DNA from: Microvirga ossetica
GTDB taxonomy: Bacteria > Pseudomonadota > Alphaproteobacteria > Rhizobiales > Beijerinckiaceae
Length of the DNA: 64,000 bases
Direction of reading: 5' to 3'
NCBI RefSeq assembly: GCF_002741015.1
Contig: NZ_CP016616.1
Span: 3,443,501-3,507,500, forward strand
Under the pieces are notes generated by a model. That model was not told the DNA's origin, did not search any database, and worked only from the letters and a program-made list of their open reading frames with translations. Position numbers and translations under genes: made by a program. Below are positions 1 to 9,780 of this stretch, in pieces (the stretch's first letter is position 1; the number at the start of each line of letters is the position of its first letter).

Positions 1-1399
1 TTCCGGCACCCACCGGCACGCCGGCCTCCAGCATGCGCCGGACCGGAGGCGTGTGCTCGGCCGCGCGGCTGCCGTAGCGGGTGACGAAATCCTCGCCCTG
101 ATAGGCCATGCGGTGCTGCACGGCGATGCCGCCGCCGAGCGCCGCGATGCGGTCGATGTTGCGCTCGTCGATGGTCTCCGCATGGTCGATGAACCAGTGC
201 AGACCGTCGAACGGCACGTCCCGGTTCACCGTCTCGAACACGTCGAGGGCGCGGGTGATGGTCTCGTTGTAGGTCGCATGCAGCCGCCACGGCCAGCGGT
301 TCTCGGCGAGCAGGCGCACGACGGGCTCGAGGTCGCCCTCCATGGAGGGCGGCATCTCAGGCCGTTCGACCTTGAAGTCCTCGAAGTCCGCTGCACTGTA
401 GACCAGCATCTCGCCGGCGCCGTTGTGGCGGTAGAGCTCGTCGCCCTGGCCCGGCTTGACCTGCTTCGCCCAGGTCTCGAAGTCCTTCATCTCCTCCTTC
501 GGCTTCTGGGTGAACAGGTTGTAGGCGAGCCGCACCGTCAGATGTCCTTCGCGATGCAACTCCTCAATGATCGCGTAATCGTCCGGATAATTCTGAAACC
601 CACCGCCGGCATCGATCACGCCGGTCACGCCGAGCCGGTTGACCTCGCGCATGAAGTGGCGCGACGAGTTCTTCTGATATTCGGGCGGAAGCTTGGGGCC
701 TTTCGCCAGGGTCGCGTAGAGGATCGTCGCATTGGGCCGGGCGACGAGCAGGCCGGTGGGATTGCCCAGCGCGTCGCGCTGGATCTCGCCGCCGGGTGGG
801 TTCGGCGTATCCTTCTTGTAGCCGACCGCGCGCAGGGCAGCGCCGTTCAAAAGCGCCCGGTCGTAGAGATGCAGGATGAAGACGGGTGTGTCAGGCGCAA
901 TCGCGTTGATCTCGTCGAGGGACGGCAGGCGCTTCTCGGCGAACTGGTGCTCCGTGAAGCCGCCGACCACGCGCACCCATTGCGGCGCGGGCGTGCGGTC
1001 GACCTGCTCTTTCAGCATGCGCATGGCATCGGCGAGCGAGCGCACGCCGTCCCAGCGCAGCTCCATGTTGTAGTTGAGCCCGCCGCGGATGATGTGCATG
1101 TGGCTGTCGATCAGGCCCGGGATGGCGCGCCGCCCTTCCAGATCGATGCGGCGGGTCTCCGGTCCTGCAAGCTGCATGACCTCATGATCGCTGCCGATGG
1201 CAGTGAAGCGCCCGTCGCGGATGGCGACGGCCGAGGCATCGGGCTGCTGCCGATTGAGGGTCGCAATCTTGCCGTTGAAGAGAATCAGATCCGCCGGTTC
1301 ATTCATTGCTTGTGCCTTCGGATAATCGGGAAGGGCGAGGCCGCTCGCCAAGGCGCCGAGCCCGCCGACGACGCTGCGGCGGTCAGGTGTGCTCGCCAT
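1..1399 (-). CDS. Amidohydrolase family 3 (YtcJ-like), C-terminus outside window
   Basis: Reading leftward from ATG at 1399, the protein opens with a twin-arginine-like leader (DRRSVVGGLGALASGLAL), so export by Tat is likely. It continues with the beta-sandwich start of metal-dependent amidohydrolases (LILFNGKIATL) and then the metal-binding HxH motif in GLIDSHMHI. Further on, IDHAETIDERNIDRIAALG and IAVQHRMAYQGEDF match the YtcJ-type amidohydrolase 3 family, whose members hydrolyse amide or imide bonds; the substrate is unknown. The 3' end is cut off by the window edge, with about 466 codons visible. It is the last gene seen in the leftward arm of the sugar-acid island, separated from the isochorismatase-like gene by a palindromic repeat, so it may not be in the same transcript. 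The family call is firm; the function is open. Confidence 0.85.
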   Translation of the reverse strand, partial: MASTPDRRSVVGGLGALASGLALPDYPKAQAMNEPADLILFNGKIATLNRQQPDASAVAIRDGRFTAIGSDHEVMQLAGPETRRIDLEGRRAIPGLIDSHMHIIRGGLNYNMELRWDGVRSLADAMRMLKEQVDRTPAPQWVRVVGGFTEHQFAEKRLPSLDEINAIAPDTPVFILHLYDRALLNGAALRAVGYKKDTPNPPGGEIQRDALGNPTGLLVARPNATILYATLAKGPKLPPEYQKNSSRHFMREVNRLGVTGVIDAGGGFQNYPDDYAIIEELHREGHLTVRLAYNLFTQKPKEEMKDFETWAKQVKPGQGDELYRHNGAGEMLVYSAADFEDFKVERPEMPPSMEGDLEPVVRLLAENRWPWRLHATYNETITRALDVFETVNRDVPFDGLHWFIDHAETIDERNIDRIAALGGGIAVQHRMAYQGEDFVTRYGSRAAEHTPPVRRMLEAGVPVGAG

Positions 1400-1464
1400 G
1401 GTCGGTCTCCTGAAAGTCGGGCCATAAATCGCGGACAATTCATCATGGAATGCCAGCGCTTTTT

Positions 1465-1631
1465 CCCTCCCCCTTGTGGGGAGGGATCAAAGGGGGGGTG
1501 TTGGCGCCAGACCTTCATAGGCTATCGCTCACACCCCCACCTCCAACTCCTCCCCAGCGCAAGTCGGATGTTTCCGACTTGCAAAAGACCAAAGACAAGT
1601 CTCGGGCAAGCCCGAGACTTGTGGGGAGGAG
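1465..1631. repeat. Nested palindromic intergenic element (four stem-loops)
   Basis: The interval 1400-1701 holds no gene but is full of inverted repeats. CCCTCCCC 1465-1472 pairs with GGGGAGGG 1478-1485. GCAAGTCGGA 1559-1568 pairs with TCCGACTTGC 1573-1582. ACAAGTCTCGGGC 1595-1607 pairs with its complement at 1610-1622 across a 2-base loop. An outer stem, CTCCTCCCC 1547-1555 with GGGGAGGAG 1623-1631, encloses the last two hairpins. This cruciform-like layout resembles dispersed palindromic intergenic elements of Hyphomicrobiales. It lies between two leftward genes and could also end the upstream transcript. Confidence 0.7.
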
Positions 1632-1701
1632 GGCTTCCGTCGCGTTCCGAGGCAACGCTTTGAGGAGCCATTGCGGATTTGGACGACTACCGAACCGGGG
1701 C

Positions 1702-2376
1702 TCACTCGGCCGCCTGTGCGTGTCCGCCTTCGCTGGCGCCGAACATGGTCTTGGCATAGATGATGCCGAGGCCGTAGGCGCCGCCGTATTTCTTGGCGAT
1801 GCCGGTGGTGAGATCGTAGGTCTCGGAGCGGGCCCAGTCGCGCTGGAGTTCGAGCAGATACTGCAGCGATGTCATCGGGCGAGCGCCGGCCTGGATCATC
1901 CGTTCGACAGCCCGCTCGTGCGCTTCCGTCGAGACGTCGCCGCAGGCATCGGTGACGACGTAGACCTCGAAACCCTGATCGAGAGCCGACAGCGCCGGGC
2001 CGACGATGCAGACGGAGGTCCAGAGTCCGGCGAGGACGATCCGGCTCTTGCCGATCTCGTTGACACGCGCGATCACGGCTGCGTCTTCCCAGGTGTTCAT
2101 CGAGGTCCGGTCGAGAAGCGCCTGATCCGGGAAGGGCTCGGTGATCTCGCTGAACATCGGTCCGGAGAAGCTCTTCTCCGCCACGGTGGTGAGAATGGTG
2201 GACACGCCGAATCCGGCGGCTGCGTGGGAGACCAGTGCAGCATTGTTGCGCAGGGCCACCGCATCGATCGATTTCGTGGCAAAGGCCATCTGCGACTGGA
2301 AGTCGATCAGAATCAGGATGTGATCGCCGGGCGTGATGAGCGCAGAGCCCGGTGTCGGTGTCGCTTTGGTGGGCAT
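1702..2376 (-). CDS. Isochorismatase-family (YcaC-like) cysteine hydrolase
   Basis: This is a cytosolic cysteine hydrolase of the isochorismatase/nicotinamidase fold, of the YcaC-like type (224 aa from the chosen start). The catalytic Asp sits in LILIDFQSQMAF near residue 25, a candidate catalytic Lys in TTVAEKSF, and the nucleophilic Cys in GLWTSVCIVGPAL near residue 120. The start is ATG at 2376 because AAGGGGAAG lies just upstream; an in-frame start 60 bases further up has no such signal. The substrate is unknown; YcaC-like enzymes are usually described as probable amidases or hydrolases. The gene is in the leftward arm after dgoK with a 189-base gap, so co-transcription is uncertain. Confidence 0.85.
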   Translation of the reverse strand: MPTKATPTPGSALITPGDHILILIDFQSQMAFATKSIDAVALRNNAALVSHAAAGFGVSTILTTVAEKSFSGPMFSEITEPFPDQALLDRTSMNTWEDAAVIARVNEIGKSRIVLAGLWTSVCIVGPALSALDQGFEVYVVTDACGDVSTEAHERAVERMIQAGARPMTSLQYLLELQRDWARSETYDLTTGIAKKYGGAYGLGIIYAKTMFGASEGGHAQAAE

Positions 2377-2565
2377 GGGCCTTCCCCTTGTTGATGTGCG
2401 AACGCAACGATTCATGGAGAGCCTGATGTAACGCACCCGTCTGCAAGGCAGGAGTCAAATAGGCGCGATCAGAGACTGGCAGGCTGCCCTTTCATCTTAA
2501 CGTCAGCAGAAATGCCCAAGCAAGACAAGGGACGGCAAGCGCGGCGAGCGCTTGCCGCACAATCA

Positions 2566-3477
2566 TCATGTCGTCGATGAGCTGGTTTCGAGCTGACGTT
2601 GGTTCGCAACAAGGGTCTGAAAAGCAGATATGCCCGCGCTCTCCACCGTCGCCGACGTCATGCCCGCTTCACGAAGCGCCACCATGTAGCGCTGGCAGAG
2701 AGCTCGGGGACCGATCAAGGTGACATGTCGATCCGGCGGGCTGTATTCCTGGAGCGCCTCGTCGATCTCTGCGCCGATCAGCAGGCCCGAAAGGTAATCG
2801 CTGATATCGGCGGGGGCGAGTTCGTCGAACAGAACCATGCTGCGCGCCGAAAAAATCCGACGCAGAACGTTGCCGCCGATGCTGCGGTCCCAGGCGAGCC
2901 TCACGCCACGGAGAAATGCCTCGGGGTTGTCTGCGGAATGGGTTGGGATGAAGCGCCCGACGAGAGAATTCGCCTTGAGCAGCGCCGCGATCTCGCCCGT
3001 CATGTATGTGGCGAATCGCTCGATGGCTCCGTTCTCGACCATCGCCCATTTGGTGTGCGCGCCGGGCAGCGCGACGACGCCGCTTCTCTGGCTCATGGCG
3101 CCGATGATCTTGAGTTCTTCGCCGCGCATCATGTCGGGAAGCGGGTGTTGCACCGACACGCCGGGCAGGAAGACCAGAGGCGCCAAACCCTCGACGGTTT
3201 TGGTGATGGCTCGAGCCAGGATGTCCTGCAGCGAAGCGGGCGCTTCCGCATAAGGCGTCTCGACCCAACCGTTGCGGCTGGTGATCATGCCGGCGAGATA
3301 GACGCGGCTCGCTTGAGCCGCCCAGTCGCCGGCCATCTCCCTCAGCGCAGCCTCAAAAGCTCCGTCCGTGACGTGGTTGACGCCTCGCGCCTGCTGACGC
3401 TGGTCGATCAGCGTTCCGTCCTCTTCGAAAAGGAAGGCGTGAAAGGCTGCGGACGTCCATTCGATGGCAAGAATCAC
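2566..3477 (-). CDS. dgoK: 2-dehydro-3-deoxygalactonokinase (DgoK family)
   Basis: DgoK phosphorylates 2-keto-3-deoxy-galactonate, or a related keto-deoxy sugar acid, with ATP in the De Ley-Doudoroff pathway. Family marks visible are the N-terminal AIEWTSAAFHAFLFEEDG phosphate-binding segment, MRGEE near residue 120 and the substrate loop PGAHTKWA near residue 140. The length of about 303 aa is normal. I take GTG at 3477 as the start because AAGGAG lies six bases upstream; a TTG at 3492 would overlap the dehydratase stop codon. It begins 11 bases after the dehydratase gene, so the two are co-transcribed. The pairing implies that the dehydratase product is a keto-deoxy acid. Which sugar is metabolised is inference only. 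Confidence 0.88.
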   Translation of the reverse strand: MILAIEWTSAAFHAFLFEEDGTLIDQRQQARGVNHVTDGAFEAALREMAGDWAAQASRVYLAGMITSRNGWVETPYAEAPASLQDILARAITKTVEGLAPLVFLPGVSVQHPLPDMMRGEELKIIGAMSQRSGVVALPGAHTKWAMVENGAIERFATYMTGEIAALLKANSLVGRFIPTHSADNPEAFLRGVRLAWDRSIGGNVLRRIFSARSMVLFDELAPADISDYLSGLLIGAEIDEALQEYSPPDRHVTLIGPRALCQRYMVALREAGMTSATVESAGISAFQTLVANQRQLETSSSTT

Positions 3478-3488
3478 ACTCAACTCCT

Positions 3489-4640
3489 TCAATAGGCCGG
3501 CTTGACGGGGAACCAGTCCTGCCGCTCGCTGTCGAGATAGGCGCCGACGATGCCGTCGACGGCGTAGCGCCGCACGGCGTCCTCATCGACCTCGACGCCG
3601 AGGCCGGGCGCGTCCGGCACCTGGAAGCGTCCGGAGAGCATGGCGGGCGGGGCTGGGGAGATGTCGCCTCCGAGATAGGCGCGCTCGGTGTCGATGGCGA
3701 GCGACATGTTGGGGATCGATGCGGCGAGGTGGATGTAAGCCGCCTGAGACAGGGCGAGTTCCGCGCCGGAATGCAGGGTGACGGGAATGCCGACGGCTTC
3801 GCAGATGGCGGCAGCCTTGATCGTCTGCCACAACCCGCCCTCCTCGTGCGGATCGAGCAGCACCACATCGGCCGCATTGGCGCGCACGATGTTGCCGATG
3901 TCGGACAGGGTGTAGGCGCTCTCGTCGAGAGCGATCGGGATCGAGCTGGATTGGCGCAGGAGCGCGTGGCCGGCCAGGTCGTCGAGCTCGAGCGGCTGCT
4001 CGACATAGGCCGGATCGAATCCGCGCAGCCGCTCCATTTGCCGCTTGGCGGTGCCGGGGGTCCAGGCGCCGTTCACGTCGAGGCGTAGCGCCCGTGCGCC
4101 GATGGCTTCGCGGGAGGCTTCCGCCAGCAGGATGTCGCTCGGCTCGTCGAAGCCGATCTTGACCTTGAAGGTCTCGTAGCCCGCATCGAGGAAGCGGCCG
4201 ATCCGTTCTTTCAGCTGCTTCGTATCCTTTGTGAAGAGATAGGCGGCGGCTTCCACATCCTTGCGCCAGCGCCCGCCCCAGAGGCTCGACAGGGGCAGCT
4301 TTGCCTGCTTGCCGAGGGCGTCCCACATGGCCATCTCGAGCGCCGCGATCGCCATCACCGCAGCCCGCTTGTGGTGATAATAGCCGGCGCCCAGAACATG
4401 GCGGTGCAGGCGCTCCACATCCGCCACCGGATAGCCGAGCCCGACCTTGGCGACGATGTCCGAGAAAACCGCCGGGACGGCTGCAATGAGCGAGATCGTC
4501 TCGCCCCAGCCCACGATGCCGGCATCGGTGTCGATGCGGCAGATCAGCCGCGTGGTCCCGATCCTCCGGCCGGATCCCCAGAGAATATCTTCCGTGAACG
4601 GGACCCGCACGAGGGTGTGGTGGATGGCCGTAATTTTCAT
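3489..4640 (-). CDS. Enolase-superfamily (mandelate racemase subgroup) sugar-acid dehydratase
   Basis: This is a 383-aa member of the mandelate racemase/muconate lactonizing enzyme family. Visible active-site elements are KVK (general base) in YETFKVKIGFDEP, the metal ligands Asp in RLDVNGAW, Glu in YVEQPLE and Glu in ALDESAY, then Asp in VVLLDPHEEGG and His in VTLHSGAEL. The Asp/His dyad points to the mandelate racemase subgroup, most of whose members dehydrate aldonic or aldaric acids. The start is ATG at 4640 behind GAAGAGG; upstream in-frame starts would run into the operator. It is first in a leftward operon with dgoK and diverges from the IclR-SMP-30 fusion. The dehydratase role is inferred from context; the exact acid is unknown. 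Confidence 0.85.
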   Translation of the reverse strand: MKITAIHHTLVRVPFTEDILWGSGRRIGTTRLICRIDTDAGIVGWGETISLIAAVPAVFSDIVAKVGLGYPVADVERLHRHVLGAGYYHHKRAAVMAIAALEMAMWDALGKQAKLPLSSLWGGRWRKDVEAAAYLFTKDTKQLKERIGRFLDAGYETFKVKIGFDEPSDILLAEASREAIGARALRLDVNGAWTPGTAKRQMERLRGFDPAYVEQPLELDDLAGHALLRQSSSIPIALDESAYTLSDIGNIVRANAADVVLLDPHEEGGLWQTIKAAAICEAVGIPVTLHSGAELALSQAAYIHLAASIPNMSLAIDTERAYLGGDISPAPPAMLSGRFQVPDAPGLGVEVDEDAVRRYAVDGIVGAYLDSERQDWFPVKPAY

Positions 4641-4669
4641 CGCTGAAAGCCTCTTCAACCAAAGGCGGG

Positions 4670-4719
4670 TTGACTTGGAACTGAGTTCCAACATAATCGC
4701 AGCCATCATGAAGGGTCAA
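4670..4719. promoter_or_regulatory. Overlapping divergent promoters around an IclR-type palindrome
   Basis: TTGGAACT 4675-4682, a central G, and AGTTCCAA 4684-4691 form a perfect 17-base palindrome of the TGGAA-N5-TTCCA kind typical for IclR regulators. Rightward, TTGACT 4670-4675 and CATAAT 4692-4697 are 16 bases apart, and the palindrome fills the spacer. Leftward, TTGACC (complement of 4714-4719) and TTATGT (complement of 4691-4696) are 17 bases apart. The two -10 boxes occupy almost the same bases on opposite strands. Binding should block both arms, and the two promoters probably exclude each other. Confidence 0.7.
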
Positions 4720-4754
4720 TCTGGCAACCGGATCATCCTTTGGACGGAGCTTCG

Positions 4755-6485
4755 ATGGCGCGCACGCAGGCAGAGCTGAAAATCGACGAGGAGGCCGAAT
4801 CCGGCGCCTCCGGGCCTGTGCCGGGCGTGCAGGCGCTGACGCGGGGCGTCCAGCTTCTGGATCTCGTCGCCTCGGCTGCCACGCCGCCGCGCTTCACAGA
4901 TCTGCTCGACGGCTCCGGCATGCCGAAGGGCACGCTGCACCGCATTCTCCAGGCGCTGGTCGACGAGCGGCTTCTCAAGCTCGACGGGCGCGACCAGACC
5001 TACCGGCTCGGCTCCCGCCTGTTCCAATGGGCGCACCGGGTCTGGGACGATTTCGATCTGCGCGGCGCGGCCGAGCCCGAGCTGGAGCGGCTGCGCGATC
5101 TCACGGGCGAGACGGTTCGTCTCGGCATCCTCGACGGGGACGAGATCCTCTACATCGACCAGCGCGAGGTGCCGCAGCCCGTGCGCCTCGGCAACGGGGT
5201 GGGAAGCCGGGCCAAGCCCTATGCAAGCGGCCTCGGCAAGGCGATCCTGGCGCATCTCTCGCTCGAGATGCGCCGCAAGCTTCTCGGCGATGCGGAACTC
5301 GCGCGCCTGACGCCGCACACGATTGCGGATTTCGGCGAGCTGATCAGCCAGCTCGATCTCACCAAAGCCCGCGGCTATGCCGTCTCCATCGACGAGCAGA
5401 ATGTCGGCATCAGCTCGGTGGCTGCTCCTATTTTAGATCATGAGGCCAAGCCCCTCGGCGCCATTGGCGTCATCGGTCCATCCTTCCGCTTGCCGCCGGA
5501 GCGCCTGCACGCTCTCGGGCGCGACGTCATTGAGGCAGCCCGGCGGATTTCCGGAAATATTGGCGAGGTGGCAATGTCGCTGAATATCAACCCGCGTCCG
5601 CTCGGGCCCGACCGGGGGGATGTGCGTTGCGCCATTCCGGCAAGCCTTTTCCTGGGCGAGGGGCCGTATTGGTCGGCGCAGGATCAGCAGCTTTATTTCG
5701 TCGACATTCTCGCGCCGTCGGTCTGCGCCGGCGATCCGGCGAAGGGTTCCTACCGGTCCTGGGCGATGCCCGAGCTCACGAGCTTCCTCATTCCGCGTCA
5801 AGAAGGCGGCTTCGTTGCCGGCATGCAGAGCGAGCTGCGGGCGATCAGCCCGTCCATGACCGAAAGCGTGACGCTCGCCAGGCCCGAGACCAGCCGGCCG
5901 GGCAACCGCTTCAACGACGGCAAGTGCGACCGGAAAGGCCGGTTGTGGGCCGGCACGCTCGCCATCGATACGACGCCGGGCCAGGGCTCGCTCTGGCGGC
6001 TCGATCCGGGCGGCAAGGTGCACGAGATGGATCGCGGCTTCCATGTGTCGAACGGCTTGGGGTGGAGCCCGGACGACCGGCTGTTCTACTTCACGGACAC
6101 CGCGAAGCAGACGATCTATGTCTACGACTTCGACAGCGAAACGGGTGCCATCGAGAACCGCCGCGTCTTCGTGACAGTGCCGGAGAGCGAGGGCAAGCCG
6201 GACGGCCTGACCATCGACGCGGAAGGCTTCGTGTGGAGCGCCCATTGGGATGGCTGGTGCGTCACGCGCTACGATCCCGACGGGCATGTGGAGCGCGTCA
6301 TCAACCTGCCTGTGCCGCGCCCGACGAGCTGCGTGTTCGGCGGCGCCGACCTGCAGACCTTGTTCGTGACGTCCGCTCGCATCCGGCTCTCCGCCGCACA
6401 GATCGCCGACGCGCCGATGTCCGGCAGCGTCTTCGCCATCGACACCGGCATCAAGGGACTGCCCGAAAATGTCTTTGGCGGCTGA
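4755..6485 (+). CDS. IclR-type regulator fused to SMP-30/gluconolactonase
   Basis: One uninterrupted frame of 576 aa carries two proteins' worth of domains. Residues about 20-85 are the IclR winged helix (VQLLDLVASAATPPRFTDLL, then PKGTLHRILQALVDE). Residues 100-265 are the IclR effector domain (YASGLGKAILA, GISSVAAPIL). From about 285 an SMP-30/gluconolactonase beta-propeller follows, with its metal-ligand motifs intact: LGEGPYW (Glu), RFNDGKCD (Asn/Asp), SNGLGWSPD (Asn) and KPDGLTID (Asp). The lactonase half would open a sugar lactone made by the nearby dehydrogenase. ATG 4755 follows CGGAG; a TTG at 4740 is less likely. It probably represses its own promoter and the divergent dehydratase through the palindrome at 4675-4691. 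Enzyme and sensor share one chain, so the lactone or acid may be the inducer; that is inference. Confidence 0.9.
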   Translation: MARTQAELKIDEEAESGASGPVPGVQALTRGVQLLDLVASAATPPRFTDLLDGSGMPKGTLHRILQALVDERLLKLDGRDQTYRLGSRLFQWAHRVWDDFDLRGAAEPELERLRDLTGETVRLGILDGDEILYIDQREVPQPVRLGNGVGSRAKPYASGLGKAILAHLSLEMRRKLLGDAELARLTPHTIADFGELISQLDLTKARGYAVSIDEQNVGISSVAAPILDHEAKPLGAIGVIGPSFRLPPERLHALGRDVIEAARRISGNIGEVAMSLNINPRPLGPDRGDVRCAIPASLFLGEGPYWSAQDQQLYFVDILAPSVCAGDPAKGSYRSWAMPELTSFLIPRQEGGFVAGMQSELRAISPSMTESVTLARPETSRPGNRFNDGKCDRKGRLWAGTLAIDTTPGQGSLWRLDPGGKVHEMDRGFHVSNGLGWSPDDRLFYFTDTAKQTIYVYDFDSETGAIENRRVFVTVPESEGKPDGLTIDAEGFVWSAHWDGWCVTRYDPDGHVERVINLPVPRPTSCVFGGADLQTLFVTSARIRLSAAQIADAPMSGSVFAIDTGIKGLPENVFGG

Positions 6486-6513
6486 GATAGAGAGCAAGGG
6501 TAACGCGACCGAC

Positions 6514-7607
<1,094 letters not shown>

Positions 7608-7611
<4 letters not shown>

Positions 7612-8414
7612 GCGTGCATCAGGAACTCATCCCGAGAGTATCGGTGGAGGGAGCGGTCTATCCGAGCCTCAAGGGCAAGGGCGTGCTGATCACGGGCGGC
7701 GGATCCGGCATCGGTGCCTCGCTCGTGGAGCATTTCTGCGCGCAAGGAGCCCGCGTCGGCTTCATCGAGCTCAACCCGGATTATGCGGAAGAAACTGCCA
7801 GGCACATCGAAGCCAAAACCGGCAACCGGCCGCATTACGAAGCGGTGGACCTGCGCGACATCGGTGCGCTCCGCTCTGCGATCGGCGCGCTCTCGGAGAT
7901 GATCGGAACGGTTCGGGTTCTGGTCAACAATGCCGGCAACGACGACCGGATGCCGATCGAGGGCGTGACGCCGGATTACTGGGACGAGCGCTTCCAGACC
8001 AATCTGCGTCACCAGTTCTTCGCCGTGCAATCCGTGATCGGCGGCATGGCCCAGGCAGGCGGCGGTTCCATCATCAATATGGGCTCGATCTCGTGGATGC
8101 GCGGCGCCGCCGGGCTCATCTTCTACACCACGGCGAAATCGGCGGTGATGGGCATGACCAAGTCGCTGGCGCGCGAGCTCGGCGAGCGCAACATCCGCGT
8201 CAATTCCATAGCGCCCGGCTGGGTTCTCACCGAGCGCCAGGTGGAGCGCGCCAAGCGCATCTACCAGGGCAAGTTCGCCGAATATCTCGAGGTGCAGTGC
8301 CTCAAGGAACATCTTCTGCCGCCGGACATCGCCCGGATGGCTCTCTGGCTTGCTGCCGACGACTCACGTCTCGTGACCGCGCAGACCTTCATCGTCGACG
8401 GAGGGGTGGTGTAG
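7608..8414 (+). CDS. SDR-family sugar dehydrogenase (probable)
   Basis: This is a 268-aa classical short-chain dehydrogenase/reductase. The nucleotide-binding TGGGSGIG is near residue 30, NNAG near 108, the catalytic Ser in NMGSIS near 155, and YTTAK near 170 supplies Tyr and Lys. The C-terminal IVDGG is also typical. The operon holds a lactonase, two acid dehydratases and a keto-deoxy acid kinase, so the likely job is NAD(P)-dependent oxidation of an aldose to its lactone at the head of the pathway. The substrate is inferred from context only. It overlaps the ATPase stop by four bases and is followed by a small hairpin (GGAGC/GCTCC around 8456-8469) before the binding-protein gene. Confidence 0.88.
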
Positions 8415-8487
8415 CGCACGGCCGCCCTCAAGGGAAAAAGCGTGCGCGGGAATATGGAGCTTAGGCTCCGTATCGGGAGGACAAACG

Positions 8488-9774
8488 ATGAAAAACTTCA
8501 AGTCGATGGCATCCGCCGTCGTGATTGCGGCAGGGCTCGGCCTGACAGGCCAGGCCGCGCAGGCCGCCGATGTCAGCTTCATGAGCTTCAGCTATGCCGA
8601 GGAAGCCGCCAAGCCTTCCGTCGAAGCGCTGCTCAAGGGCTTCGAGGCCCAGACCAAGCTCACCGTCGAGCCGCTGGGTTATGCCTGGGGCGACATGCAG
8701 AAGAACATCTTCCTGCGCGCACGCTCCAAGACATTGCCGAGCGTGGCACAGCTTTCCGAGCGCTGGCTTCCGAGCTTCGCCAATGTTGCCGGTCTCGTCG
8801 ATCTAAACGAGGTCTACGGCAAGGACAAGCTCGCTTCGATCTTCGCGCCGGATGCGCTCGCCATGGGGCAGATCGGCTCCAAGCAAAATGCCCTGCCGCT
8901 GATTTCCGGCTCCATCGGCCTCATCGGCAACAAGGCGGTGCTGGAGAAGGCCGGCATCACGAAGCTGCCGACGAGCGTCGACGAGTTCCGCACGGCGCTG
9001 ATCGCAGTGCGCGACAAGGTGCCGAACTCGGTGCCTTACACCATGGCGACCAAGAACAACGGCTCCATCCTGCTCGATTTCATGATCTGGAACTGGACCT
9101 TCGGCGGCGAGATCATCGACGAGCAGGGCAAGGTGAAGGTCGGCAACGGCGATGCTGGCAAAAAGGCGCTCGGCTTCATGGTCGGCCTGATGAAGGACCG
9201 CCTCGCGGCTCCCGAGATCGACCGTCCCGACGCCCGCCGTCTCGTGGCGCAGAACGCCTCCGCCTTCTTCTTCGACGCGCCGCAGGCCCGGACGCATCTG
9301 CGCAGCTTCTCGGGCCAGGGCGCTGCCTTCGATGCCAACGTTCTGCCGATGCCGACCCCGGTGACGGCGGCGGGAAAAGAGCCTGCTTCGATCCAGTGGG
9401 GACACTTGCTGGTCCAGTTCGCGGCTGACGGCAAGGCCAATGCCGAGGCACCCGCGAGCAAGTTCATCTCCTATCTGACCTCCGATGCGGCGCAGGCCAC
9501 TTTCCCGCTCGAGCAGAGCGCTCTGCCGGTCACCAAGTCGGGGCGTGCCGATCCGAAGGTGACGGGCGACTCGTTCCTCGCAGCCTGGGCCAAGGCCGCC
9601 GGCAATCCGCGCCGCAACGAAGTCGGCATCTGGCCGAACGCCGCCGAGCTGACGCAGATCATCGGTGAGGAAGTGCAGGGCGCATTGCTCGGCCAGAAGA
9701 GCGCCGACGATGCGATCCAGGCGATGCAGAAGCGCCTCGAGATGTCGATGGCGAACGTCAACAAGCAGAACTGA
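8488..9774 (+). CDS. CUT1 ABC transporter sugar-binding protein
   Basis: This is a periplasmic solute-binding protein of family 1 (428 aa). The first 27 residues are a Sec signal peptide (KNFKSMASAVVIAAGLGL, then cleavage after AQA). The mature part has the usual pattern: an N-lobe with PLISGSIGLIGNKAVLEKAGI, a hinge GHLLVQFAADG, and conserved C-lobe positions (FPLEQSALPVTKSG). A strong Shine-Dalgarno GGGAGGAC precedes ATG 8488. It is the first of three consecutive import genes with the permeases at 9852 and 10795. Ligand specificity is not readable from the sequence; the neighbours suggest an aldose or sugar acid. Confidence 0.93.
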   Translation: MKNFKSMASAVVIAAGLGLTGQAAQAADVSFMSFSYAEEAAKPSVEALLKGFEAQTKLTVEPLGYAWGDMQKNIFLRARSKTLPSVAQLSERWLPSFANVAGLVDLNEVYGKDKLASIFAPDALAMGQIGSKQNALPLISGSIGLIGNKAVLEKAGITKLPTSVDEFRTALIAVRDKVPNSVPYTMATKNNGSILLDFMIWNWTFGGEIIDEQGKVKVGNGDAGKKALGFMVGLMKDRLAAPEIDRPDARRLVAQNASAFFFDAPQARTHLRSFSGQGAAFDANVLPMPTPVTAAGKEPASIQWGHLLVQFAADGKANAEAPASKFISYLTSDAAQATFPLEQSALPVTKSGRADPKVTGDSFLAAWAKAAGNPRRNEVGIWPNAAELTQIIGEEVQGALLGQKSADDAIQAMQKRLEMSMANVNKQN

Positions 9775-9780
9775 TCCCAT

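Noticed and set aside
53..1663. Long open frame on the plus strand opposite the amidohydrolase
   Set aside because: The minus strand encodes clear amidohydrolase motifs and a Tat leader; the plus frame has no recognisable domain and is a shadow of high-GC codon use.
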